A stretch of 64,000 nucleotides of DNA, from assembly GCA_035551475.1 (NCBI GenBank), contig DASZMX010000053.1, positions 74,756 to 138,755 on the forward strand. Direction: 5' to 3'. This document shows, piece after piece, positions 8,746 to 16,793 of the stretch. The notes under the pieces were generated by a model. It was not told where the DNA came from, searched no databases, and was given only the letters and a program-made list of their open reading frames with translations. Position numbers and translations under genes: made by a program. This DNA comes from DASZMX01 sp035551475. GTDB taxonomy: Bacteria; Verrucomicrobiota; Verrucomicrobiia; Limisphaerales; Palsa-1400. Numbering within the stretch: the stretch's first letter is position 1; the number at the start of each line of letters is the position of its first letter.

Positions 8746-9227
8746 GCTTTGTGGTTCCAGCCGAATTCGAAGCGGAGATGGACGAGTTGGTCACGCACTA
8801 TCCGCAAAAGCGCAGCGCGTCGCTGATGTTCCTCCACGCCATCCAGGAGCGTTTCGGCCACATTTCACCCGAGGCGATGGAATGGACCGCCAAAAAACTT
8901 GATCTGCAGCCGATCAATATTTTCGAGCTGGTGACCTTCTATCCGATGTTCCGGCAGGAGCCGATCGGAAAGTTCCAGATCAAAGTTTGCCGCACGCTCA
9001 GCTGCGCGCTCGGCGGCAGCCATGAGCTGCGTAATTATTTTTGCCAGAAACTCGGCCTGGACACAGCGGGGCACGGCCCGCAAACCACCAAGGATGGCAA
9101 GTTCACCGTCGAATTCGTGGAGTGCCTGGCCAGCTGCGGCACGGCGCCGGTGGTGATGATCAACGAGGATTTTCACGAAGGCGTTTCCACCAGGAAGGCC
9201 GACGAATTGCTCGCCCGCTGCAAATGA
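8742..9227 (+). CDS. nuoE: NADH-quinone oxidoreductase subunit E
   Basis: A 161-residue 24-kDa subunit with a thioredoxin-like fold holding the 2Fe-2S cluster N1a. The ligands are C83 and C88 (CRTLSC) and C128 and C132 (CLASC), with normal spacing. The ATG at 8742 overlaps the nuoD stop by four bases and fixes the start, since longer in-frame extensions would overlap nuoD. It works with NuoF and NuoG in the NADH dehydrogenase module. A tRNA-Gln gene on the other strand begins three bases past its stop. Confidence 0.95.
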   Translation: MSFVVPAEFEAEMDELVTHYPQKRSASLMFLHAIQERFGHISPEAMEWTAKKLDLQPINIFELVTFYPMFRQEPIGKFQIKVCRTLSCALGGSHELRNYFCQKLGLDTAGHGPQTTKDGKFTVEFVECLASCGTAPVVMINEDFHEGVSTRKADELLARCK

Positions 9228-9229
9228 AA

Positions 9230-9303
9230 TGGCTGCCCGACATGGATTTGAACCATGACAAACAGATTCAGAGTCTGTTGTGCTACCGTTACACCATCGG
9301 GCA
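9230..9303 (-). tRNA. tRNA-Gln (anticodon CUG)
   Basis: Read on the minus strand it folds as a complete cloverleaf of 71 bases plus an encoded CCA. The acceptor stem is TGCCCGA/TCGGGCA, the anticodon arm ACAGA-CTCTGAA-TCTGT gives anticodon CTG, and the T arm is CATGG-TTCAAAT-CCATG. The weak U1-A72 pair and discriminator G73 are identity elements of tRNA-Gln. It sits antisense between nuoE and nuoF. Confidence 0.95.
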
Positions 9304-9316
9304 GATGGAGCCACAG

Positions 9317-9344
9317 AATTTAATGAGTTTGGCCGCGGAGTCAA
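9317..9344 (-). promoter_or_regulatory. promoter of tRNA-Gln
   Basis: On the minus strand TTGACT (9339-9344) and TAAATT (9317-9322) are separated by 16 bases. The -10 ends 13 bases before the tRNA 5' end, a normal distance for a short pre-tRNA leader. This indicates that the tRNA has its own promoter opposing nuo transcription. Confidence 0.6.
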
Positions 9345-9362
9345 GTTTGGCTCAATCGTAAT

Positions 9363-10790
9363 ATGCCGCAGGAATATCGGTTCATCCTAAAAAATGTCGA
9401 TCAGCCCGGTTACACACCGGACCTCGAGTGCTACCTGCGCCATGGCGGCTATGACGCCCTGAAAAAAGCGCTCGCCCTGCCCGCCAAGGACCTGCCCGAC
9501 GGCAAAAAACTCACCGCCCAGGAGCAAATCCGTGAGGAAGTCAAAGTTTCCGGCTTGCGCGGCCGCGGCGGCGCCGGGTTTTCCTGCGGGTTGAAGTGGT
9601 CGTTCGTGGACCGGAAAAGCGGCAAGCCAATTTACCTTATTTGCAATGCGGACGAGTCGGAGCCCGGCACGTTCAAGGACCGCCAGATTATTTACAAGGA
9701 TCCGCACCAATTGCTCGAGGGGATGATCATCTCCTGTTTCGCCAATGACGTGCACCTCGCCTATATCTATATCCGCGGCGAAATGCCCGACGGCGCGCGC
9801 CTCCTGCTGAAGGCGTTGGCGGAAGCACGGGCGAAGAATTTCCTCGGTAAGAATATTCTGGGCAGCGGTTACGACCTGGATATTTACATCCATCGCGGCG
9901 CCGGCGCGTATATTTGCGGCGAGGAAACGGGCCTGATCGAATCCCTGGAAGGCAAGCGCGCTTACCCGCGCATCAAGCCTCCCTATTTCCCGGCGGTCCT
10001 GGGCCTTTACATGTGCCCGACGATTGTCAACAACGTCGAGACGCTGGCCACCGTCAAACATATCGTGTTGATGGGCGGAGCCGAGTACGCCAAGCTGGGC
10101 ACGCCGAACAACACCGGCACCCGCATCGTCAGCGTCAGCGGCCACGTCCGCAAACCCGGCTACTACGAAGTCGAAGTCGGCAAAGCCACGCTCGGCGAGT
10201 TGATCATGCACCCCAATTTCGGCGGCGGCTTGCGCGAAGGCCGCACCCTCAAGGCCGTGATTCCCGGCGGCTCCTCCGCCAAGGTTTTCAAGGCCGGCGA
10301 GAAATTCAAGCTCAAGCGCAAAGGCGCCGACGGCCAGATGACGGCGGTTGATGTCGATATGCTTGACATCCCCTACGATTTCGACTCCCTCCAACAGGCG
10401 GGCAGCATGTCCGGTTCCGGCGCCATCATCGTGCTGGACGACACGACCGATATCGTGGCCGCCCTGGCCAATGTCTCCGAGTTTTACGCGCACGAAAGCT
10501 GCGGCCAATGCACCCCCTGCCGCGAGGGCTCGCTCTGGATTTCCAAGGCGCTGCACCGCCTGAGCCATGGCCATGGGCGCCAGAAGGACGCCGCTTATCT
10601 GTTGAGCATCGCCCAAAATATCCAGGGCCGCACCATTTGCGCTTTCGGCGAAGCCTGCGCCTGGCCGGTGCTGAGTTTTGTCAACAAATTCCGCGACGAA
10701 TTTGAAGCCCGCGGCGCCGCCGATGAAGCCAAAAGCGCCGGAGCCGGCCCCACTCACGGGATGAAGATTGCGGCGAATCCGGAACCATGA
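9363..10790 (+). CDS. nuoF: NADH-quinone oxidoreductase subunit F
   Basis: A 475-residue 51-kDa subunit: the NADH-binding, FMN-containing entry point of complex I, also holding 4Fe-4S cluster N3. The GRGGAGFSCGLKW loop and GAYICGEETGLIESLEGK segment belong to the NADH/FMN site, and ESCGQCTPCREG supplies three cluster cysteines. The last 30 residues are an alanine/glycine-rich tail beyond the usual end. The gene starts 60 bases beyond the antisense tRNA and shows no strong Shine-Dalgarno sequence. Confidence 0.96.
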   Translation: MPQEYRFILKNVDQPGYTPDLECYLRHGGYDALKKALALPAKDLPDGKKLTAQEQIREEVKVSGLRGRGGAGFSCGLKWSFVDRKSGKPIYLICNADESEPGTFKDRQIIYKDPHQLLEGMIISCFANDVHLAYIYIRGEMPDGARLLLKALAEARAKNFLGKNILGSGYDLDIYIHRGAGAYICGEETGLIESLEGKRAYPRIKPPYFPAVLGLYMCPTIVNNVETLATVKHIVLMGGAEYAKLGTPNNTGTRIVSVSGHVRKPGYYEVEVGKATLGELIMHPNFGGGLREGRTLKAVIPGGSSAKVFKAGEKFKLKRKGADGQMTAVDVDMLDIPYDFDSLQQAGSMSGSGAIIVLDDTTDIVAALANVSEFYAHESCGQCTPCREGSLWISKALHRLSHGHGRQKDAAYLLSIAQNIQGRTICAFGEACAWPVLSFVNKFRDEFEARGAADEAKSAGAGPTHGMKIAANPEP

Positions 10791-10812
10791 AACACTCGCC
10801 CGCATTGACGAC

Positions 10813-12543
10813 ATGAGCGCCAGCCCCACCACGCCAGCCGAAGCCAAGCCCGCGCCGCCGCCGGTCGAAAAGATCAAGGTCAAGGTGGACGGACGCGACA
10901 TCGAGGTGCCCAAGACCATGCCGGATTGGCAAGGCAAGCCGCAGCCCACCACCATGCTGCAAGCCTGCGCCGCCGCCGGCCTGGATGTGCCGCATTATTG
11001 CTATCATCCCAAGCTGCCGATCGCCGGCAATTGCCGCATGTGCCTGGTGGAATTCGGCACGCCTGTGATTGGACCTGACCGCAAACCGGTCTTGAATCCT
11101 GATGGTTCGCCCAAAATCGCCCGCTCGGTGCTGCCCTACGAGCCCGGCACGCCCCGCGGCGCCATCGCTTGCGCCACGCCCATTTCTCCCGGGATGGAAA
11201 TTTATCCCAGCTCGCCCGCAACCAAACAAATGCGCGAGGCTGTCCTGGAATCGCTGCTGATCAATCATCCGCTGGACTGCCCCATTTGCGACCAGGCGGG
11301 CGAATGCAAATTGCAGGAATATTCCGTGGATCATGGCCAGGCCGCGAGCCGCTTTGTCGAAGAAAAAGTCCACAAACCCAAGCAAGTCGATCTCGGCCCC
11401 CGCATCGTGCTGGACGATGAACGCTGCATTCTTTGCTCGCGCTGCATCCGTTTCACGCGCGACATCGCCGGTGACGATGCCCTGGGTTTTGTTGATCGCG
11501 GCAGCCACAGCACGCTGACCCGTTTCCCCGGCAAATCATTTGACAACAATTACACGCTGAACACCGTGGACATTTGCCCGGTGGGCGCGCTGACCTCCAA
11601 GGACTTTCGTTTCCAGATGCGCGTCTGGTTCCTCAAGGAGAGCAAGAGTGTTTGCACGAGTTGCTCCACCGGCTGCAACATCGTCATCGGCTCGCGCGAA
11701 AACAAAGTCTATCGCTACGAGCCCCGCGAAAACGATGCCGTCAATTCCTCGTGGATGTGCGATTACGGTCGGCTCCATTACAAATGGATCAACCGCGAAG
11801 ATCGCCTGACCGAAGTGGCGAGCGCCAAATACGCCATCATCAGCCAGGAACTCGCGTGGGCCACCGCCCTCACCGAAATCACCACCCTGCTCAAGCGCGC
11901 GCCGGAAAAAGGCGTCGCCATCATCGCCTCCGCCCGCCAGACGAACGAGGAGCTTTACCTCTTGAAAAAACTGGCGGTGAAACTCGACGCCATCACCGAC
12001 TGCGTGCCGCACGAAGGGCCCGCCGACCATTTATTATTGCGCGCCGATCGCAACCCGAATTCCACCGGCGCGCGCCTCATCGGATTTGCCGGCTCGCCGC
12101 TGGGCTCGAATCTCGGGAAAATCGTTGAAGGCATCCGCACGGGAACAATTTCCGGCTTGATCGTCTTTGGCGAAGACATGACCAAGATCGGCATCAGCCA
12201 GGATTGGCTCAAGAAGCTCGATCTTCTGATTGTCAGCGATATTTTGCCGAATGAAACGACGGAAATTGCGCACTATCTCCTACCGGGCTGCGCCCACGCG
12301 GAAAAACGCGGCAGCTTCGTCAATGCCAAGGGTCGCGTGCAGCGCTTCATGCAAAACATCGCGCCCAAGGGCAATTCCCGTCCGGAATGGGAATTCCTGC
12401 ACGACCTGGTCTATGGCGTGACCGGCCAAAACGGCTTCACCAATATGGAGGCGTTGTTCAACGAAATGGCCCGGGAAGTCCCGGCGTTTCAGGGCCTCAC
12501 CTGGGCCGGGCTCGGTGATTTAGGCGTGACGGTTCCAATTTAA
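10813..12543 (+). CDS. nuoG: NADH-quinone oxidoreductase subunit G (short form)
   Basis: About 576 residues from ATG 10813; an in-frame ATG at 10768 would add 15 residues inside nuoF. The N-terminal ferredoxin domain shows YCYHPKLPIAGNCRMC (2Fe-2S N1b). HPLDCPICDQAGEC and the pair CILCSRC ... CPVGAL supply further 4Fe-4S clusters, followed by CTSCSTGCN at the start of the molybdopterin-oxidoreductase-like part. That second half is much shorter than in E. coli NuoG (908 residues), so the protein is a compact version. It passes electrons from NuoF/E towards NuoI and NuoB. Confidence 0.93.
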   Translation: MSASPTTPAEAKPAPPPVEKIKVKVDGRDIEVPKTMPDWQGKPQPTTMLQACAAAGLDVPHYCYHPKLPIAGNCRMCLVEFGTPVIGPDRKPVLNPDGSPKIARSVLPYEPGTPRGAIACATPISPGMEIYPSSPATKQMREAVLESLLINHPLDCPICDQAGECKLQEYSVDHGQAASRFVEEKVHKPKQVDLGPRIVLDDERCILCSRCIRFTRDIAGDDALGFVDRGSHSTLTRFPGKSFDNNYTLNTVDICPVGALTSKDFRFQMRVWFLKESKSVCTSCSTGCNIVIGSRENKVYRYEPRENDAVNSSWMCDYGRLHYKWINREDRLTEVASAKYAIISQELAWATALTEITTLLKRAPEKGVAIIASARQTNEELYLLKKLAVKLDAITDCVPHEGPADHLLLRADRNPNSTGARLIGFAGSPLGSNLGKIVEGIRTGTISGLIVFGEDMTKIGISQDWLKKLDLLIVSDILPNETTEIAHYLLPGCAHAEKRGSFVNAKGRVQRFMQNIAPKGNSRPEWEFLHDLVYGVTGQNGFTNMEALFNEMAREVPAFQGLTWAGLGDLGVTVPI

Positions 12544-12552
12544 CATCGATAC

Positions 12553-13596
12553 ATGGACTGGTTTCTACATTCCAATCCGCAGACGCAATTCCTCTTGTTC
12601 AGCGTGATCAAGGTGGTGTGCGTCTTTGCGGTAGTCATGCCGATGGTGGCTTACGCGGTTTTGGCGGAACGGAAAATCTCCGCGTTTATTCAAGACCGCT
12701 TGGGGCCCAATCGCCTCGGGCCGGGCGGCATCTGGCAGCCGTTGGCGGACGGTGTGAAATCGTTTCTCAAGGAGGATTTCACTCCGGATCATGTGCGCAA
12801 AACCTATTTCTGGCTCGCGCCCATGGTCGTGATGATTCCCTCCCTGCTGACGCTGGCGGTGATTCCGTTTGGCTCGCAACTGGGCCATCAAAAAATGGTC
12901 ATCGCGGATTTGGACGTGGGAATTCTTTACACGTTCGGCATCGTGTCCCTCGGCGTTTATGGAATCGTGCTGGCGGGTTACGCCTCCAATTCCAAGTATC
13001 CGTTTTTCGGCGGCATCCGCTCCAGCGCCCAAATGATTTCGTATGAAATCTCCATGGGCATGTCCGTGGTTCCCGTCTTCCTAATTGTCGGCGAATTGAA
13101 TCTCAGCCAGGTCATCACCTATCAAGCCGAGCATGGCTGGCTGGTCATGTATGCGCCATTGTCATTTTTGATTTTCATGGTGGCGGCCTTCGCGGAGACC
13201 AATCGACTCCCCTTCGATTTGCCTGAATCCGAGCAGGAGCTGGTCGGCGGCTATCACACCGAATACAGCTCGATGAAGTTTGCGCTTTTCTTCATGGGCG
13301 AATACGCGAGCATGATCACCGCCTCGGCGATGATGGTGACGCTGTTCCTGGGCGGCTGGACGCTCCCTTTCGCGGGTTTGGACAAGCCGGCGGAAACGAT
13401 CCTCATTGGTTTGGCGCAGATCGGCATATTTTTGGCCAAAATCGGCGTGCTGATGGGCATTTTTATCTGGGTGCGCTGGATGTGGCCGCGTTTTCGGTAT
13501 GACCAATTGATGGATTTGGGATGGCGCCGCTTTATCCCGGTCGCCCTGGCCAACATCGTGGTCACGGCGCTCTGGCTGTGGTTGAAGGATCTATGA
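12553..13596 (+). CDS. nuoH: NADH-quinone oxidoreductase subunit H
   Basis: A 347-residue multi-spanning membrane subunit at the junction of peripheral and membrane arms; it closes the quinone tunnel. The loops ERKISAFIQDRLGPNRLGP near residue 41 and ETNRLPFDLPESEQELVGG in the middle are the conserved charged loops facing the quinone site. Eight or more hydrophobic segments are evident. It starts 9 bases after nuoG, and its stop overlaps the nuoI start (ATGA). Confidence 0.96.
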   Translation: MDWFLHSNPQTQFLLFSVIKVVCVFAVVMPMVAYAVLAERKISAFIQDRLGPNRLGPGGIWQPLADGVKSFLKEDFTPDHVRKTYFWLAPMVVMIPSLLTLAVIPFGSQLGHQKMVIADLDVGILYTFGIVSLGVYGIVLAGYASNSKYPFFGGIRSSAQMISYEISMGMSVVPVFLIVGELNLSQVITYQAEHGWLVMYAPLSFLIFMVAAFAETNRLPFDLPESEQELVGGYHTEYSSMKFALFFMGEYASMITASAMMVTLFLGGWTLPFAGLDKPAETILIGLAQIGIFLAKIGVLMGIFIWVRWMWPRFRYDQLMDLGWRRFIPVALANIVVTALWLWLKDL

Positions 13597-14093
13597 TTGT
13601 CAAGCGAACCAAATTGAATCTTTGGGAGCGGCTTTATCTCCCCGCCGTGGTCGATGGCTTTCGCATCACGGTCCGGCACTTCTTCAAGAAGAAGATCACG
13701 ATGCAATATCCGGAGGAAAAATGGTCCGTCCCGGAAGGCTATCGCGGCGCCCCGTACCTCGTTAAAGATCCCGAGAATCGCGTCAAGTGCGTCTCCTGCC
13801 AGCTTTGTGAATTCGTCTGTCCGCCGAAAGCCATTCGCATCACGCCCCCCGGGCCGCAAGGCTCGCCTGAGGCCGGCAATGTGGAAAAAGCGCCGCGTGA
13901 ATTTAAAATCGACATGTTGCGCTGCATCTTCTGCGGCTTCTGCCAGGAAGTATGCCCCGAGGAGGCCATCTTCCTCATGAAGGATTATTCGCTCACCGGC
14001 GTCAGCCGGCAGGAAATGATTTACGACAAGGAAAAGCTGCTCGCCCTCGGCGGCACACACAACGATCAGATCTGGAAGTGGAAGCACAAATAA
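13593..14093 (+). CDS. nuoI: NADH-quinone oxidoreductase subunit I
   Basis: A 166-residue 8Fe ferredoxin-like subunit carrying clusters N6a and N6b. Two motifs, CVSCQLCEFVCP and CIFCGFCQEVCP, each provide CxxCxxCxxxCP. An amphipathic N-terminal helix precedes them. The ATG at 13593 overlaps the nuoH stop and is preferred to a longer in-frame reading inside nuoH. Its stop shares one base with the nuoJ start (TAATG). Confidence 0.95.
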   Translation: MIVKRTKLNLWERLYLPAVVDGFRITVRHFFKKKITMQYPEEKWSVPEGYRGAPYLVKDPENRVKCVSCQLCEFVCPPKAIRITPPGPQGSPEAGNVEKAPREFKIDMLRCIFCGFCQEVCPEEAIFLMKDYSLTGVSRQEMIYDKEKLLALGGTHNDQIWKWKHK

Positions 14094-14596
14094 TGCACCC
14101 CCTGATCTTCTACATCTTTGCGGCGCTGACGCTTCTCTGCGGGGCTCTCGTGGTGGCCAACCCTTTCAGCCGAAACCCAGTGACGAGCGCCATGTTTTTG
14201 ATTTTGACCATCATTTTCATGGCCTGCCTCTTTGTCCTGCTGCACGCCTTCTTCTTGTCAGCCGTGCAAGTCCTGGTTTACGCCGGCGCCGTCATGGTGC
14301 TGTTCGTTTTTGTGGTCATGTTGCTCGACTTGCCCGCCGAGGAGCGCCGCAAAATAAAATTGATGATGGCGGGCTTGGGAATACTTTCCACCGGCGTGAT
14401 TGCCTATGCCATGATCCGCGCCGTGCGCGAATCCACCCTGCGCGACACCCTTGCGCCGCCCACGATCGAAGGCAGCATGTCCGCCGTGGGTTCCCTGCTT
14501 TTCACGCGCTTTGCCCTGCCTTTTGAATTGCTCTCCCTGCTGCTGCTGGCGGCGATGATCGGCGTCATTCTCCTCAGCAAAAAGGACCTGAAATGA
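14093..14596 (+). CDS. nuoJ: NADH-quinone oxidoreductase subunit J
   Basis: A 167-residue membrane subunit with five predicted hydrophobic segments, the third containing the conserved VLVYAGAVMVLFVFVVMLL pattern whose pi-bulge helix couples quinone reduction to proton movement. The start at 14093 shares a base with the nuoI stop and is preferred to an upstream in-frame start within nuoI. Its stop overlaps nuoK by four bases. Confidence 0.93.
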   Translation: MHPLIFYIFAALTLLCGALVVANPFSRNPVTSAMFLILTIIFMACLFVLLHAFFLSAVQVLVYAGAVMVLFVFVVMLLDLPAEERRKIKLMMAGLGILSTGVIAYAMIRAVRESTLRDTLAPPTIEGSMSAVGSLLFTRFALPFELLSLLLLAAMIGVILLSKKDLK

Positions 14597-14901
14597 ACCC
14601 GATCGGCCTCCATCATTATCTGGTCGTAAGCGTCCTGCTGTTTTGCCTCGGGCTGCTCGGCGTGATTATTCGGCGCAATGTCATCGTCATTTACATGTCC
14701 CTGGAGCTGATGCTTAACGCCGCGAACCTTGCTTTGGTCGCATTCTCCCGCTTTAACGACAACCTTAATGGCCAGGTGATGGTGGTGTTCATCATCACCG
14801 TGGCGGCCGCGGAAGTCGCGGTGGGGCTCGCCTTGATTGTCGCGCTGTTCCGCCGCCGCCAAACCACCCACGTCGAGGATCTGACGACGATGCGCTTATA
14901 G
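14593..14901 (+). CDS. nuoK: NADH-quinone oxidoreductase subunit K
   Basis: A 102-residue MrpC-like subunit with three membrane segments. The conserved glutamate lies in YMSLELMLNAANL, and a second acidic residue in VAAAEVAVGLAL, both part of the E-channel proton path. Length is exactly that of the family. It overlaps nuoJ (ATGA), and nuoL follows after two bases. Confidence 0.95.
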   Translation: MNPIGLHHYLVVSVLLFCLGLLGVIIRRNVIVIYMSLELMLNAANLALVAFSRFNDNLNGQVMVVFIITVAAAEVAVGLALIVALFRRRQTTHVEDLTTMRL

Positions 14902-14903
14902 GA

Positions 14904-16790
14904 ATGAACGATCTTTTCCACGAACCCCTGCCCAACCTGATCTTGTTCCTGCCGCTGCTGGCGGCGGTGGTCATCACCCTTTTTACGCAGAAAAACGGGC
15001 ATCTCAGCGCCGTGATTTCCGTGGTCGCCATTCTGGGCGCGTTCGGCGCAGCCATTTTTCTGTTTTGCAGCCGCCTGGAAAGTTTGTCGCCGCGCGATTT
15101 TGCGGCTCATTGGCTGACGGTTGATTCCAAAACCCTCGGCGAATCCCTCCGCATCACCTTTGGCTTTCTGCTGGATCGACTCAGCCTCCTCATGATGCTG
15201 ATCGTCACGGGGGTGGGCAGCATGATCCACATTTACTCCGTCGGCTACATGCGCGGTGATCGCAGCTTCGGCCGGTTTTTTGCATGCTTAAGTTTCTTCA
15301 CGTTTTCGATGCTGGGCATTGTGTTCAGCGATAATTTTTTGCAGATGTTCATCTTTTGGGAGCTGGTGGGCGTGTCGAGTTATCTGTTGATTGGCTTCTG
15401 GTATGAACGCGGCGCGGCGGCGGATGCGGCCAAAAAAGCATTCCTCACCAACCGCATCGGCGATTTCGGTTTCCTCATCGGCATCATCTTCGTTTGGTCG
15501 ATGGCTGGAACGCTCAACTTCATCGATTTGCGGAATCATCTGACCAGCAATCCGGTTCTCCTCGGCGGCTCAGCCACCGCCATTGGACTCTTGATTTTTT
15601 GCGGCGCCGTCGGCAAATCCGCGCAATTTCCGCTGCACGTCTGGCTCCCGGACGCCATGGAAGGCCCCACCCCGGTCAGCGCCTTGATCCACGCGGCGAC
15701 GATGGTGGCCGCCGGCGTTTATATGTTGTCCCGCGTGTTTTTCCTCTTTAACGAAACGTCGTTGACGGTGATCGCGTGGACGGGCGGATTCACCGCGATC
15801 ATGGCTGCGCTGATTGCGGTGCAGCAGGACGACATCAAGCGCATCCTCGCTTATTCCACGCTCTCGCAATTGGGTTACATGGTGATGGCGGTCGGTTTGC
15901 ATGAACCGCCGGCGGGCATGTTCCATCTCGCGACGCATGCTTTCTTCAAAGCACTTCTCTTCCTCGGCGCCGGTTCGGTCATTCACGCGCTGCATCACGA
16001 GCAGAACATTTGGAAGATGGGCCGGCTCAAAGATAAAATGAGCATCACCTTCTGGACCTTCCTGATCGGCACGCTGGCCCTAAGCGGCTTTCCGTTCTTG
16101 AGCGGTTTTTACAGCAAAGACTCCATCCTCGCCGCCGCCTACAGATCGAATCTCCCGCTGTTTTATCTCGGCGTGGTGGTGGCGTTCTGCACGACCTTTT
16201 ACATGTTCCGCCTGATTTTCGTGGTCTTCCTCGGCAAATCAAAATCCGAGGCCAGCGATCACGCCCACGAATCGCCTTTCATCATGACCGGCCCCTTGTT
16301 GGTTTTGGCCGTCCTGGCGTTGGTCGGCGGCGTGATCGGCATCGAGGAATTCGTCATCCCGAAATATCATTCCATTCAGTTTGTGAAAACCTGGAGCGAA
16401 CGGACGATGGAGCCGTTCTCGGTGGCTTCAACTTACTTCGGCATCGGCGCCTTTGTCGTGGGCCTGGCGCTTTCTTTCGCGCTTTATGCCAAGGCGGCGT
16501 CCGATCCCCTGCCCCGCGCGCTGCCGAGTTTGATGTCCGCCATGCGCAATCGGTTTTATTTCGATGAGCTTTATGCATGGCTCATCGCCATGACGCATGA
16601 AGCGTTGGCGGAAGTGGCCAGCCTGGTCGATCGCTGGGTCATCTCCGGCATGGTCGTCCGCGGCGCGCACGGCGCCACCGAATTCATGGGGCGCGCTTTG
16701 CGCCTCCTGCAAACGGGCAACTTGCAAACCTATTCCTTTTTGTTCGCGGCCGGCATCGCGCTTGCCCTTTACCTCATGCTGCTGCGTTAA
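14904..16790 (+). CDS. nuoL: NADH-quinone oxidoreductase subunit L
   Basis: A 628-residue antiporter-like proton-translocating subunit at the far end of the membrane arm. The quinone-oxidoreductase signature LPDAMEGPTPVSALIHAATM and the lysine-containing GAVGKSAQFPLHVW segment identify it. The C-terminal 150 residues include the region expected to form the long lateral helix. The MrpA/NuoL-like length and its place between nuoK and nuoM agree. Confidence 0.96.
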   Translation: MNDLFHEPLPNLILFLPLLAAVVITLFTQKNGHLSAVISVVAILGAFGAAIFLFCSRLESLSPRDFAAHWLTVDSKTLGESLRITFGFLLDRLSLLMMLIVTGVGSMIHIYSVGYMRGDRSFGRFFACLSFFTFSMLGIVFSDNFLQMFIFWELVGVSSYLLIGFWYERGAAADAAKKAFLTNRIGDFGFLIGIIFVWSMAGTLNFIDLRNHLTSNPVLLGGSATAIGLLIFCGAVGKSAQFPLHVWLPDAMEGPTPVSALIHAATMVAAGVYMLSRVFFLFNETSLTVIAWTGGFTAIMAALIAVQQDDIKRILAYSTLSQLGYMVMAVGLHEPPAGMFHLATHAFFKALLFLGAGSVIHALHHEQNIWKMGRLKDKMSITFWTFLIGTLALSGFPFLSGFYSKDSILAAAYRSNLPLFYLGVVVAFCTTFYMFRLIFVVFLGKSKSEASDHAHESPFIMTGPLLVLAVLALVGGVIGIEEFVIPKYHSIQFVKTWSERTMEPFSVASTYFGIGAFVVGLALSFALYAKAASDPLPRALPSLMSAMRNRFYFDELYAWLIAMTHEALAEVASLVDRWVISGMVVRGAHGATEFMGRALRLLQTGNLQTYSFLFAAGIALALYLMLLR

Positions 16791-16793
16791 CCT

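Noticed and set aside
9387..10955. Long minus-strand open frame (522 codons) opposite nuoF
   Set aside because: It mirrors nuoF codon structure in a GC-rich gene; its product has no recognisable domain and nuoF is certain.
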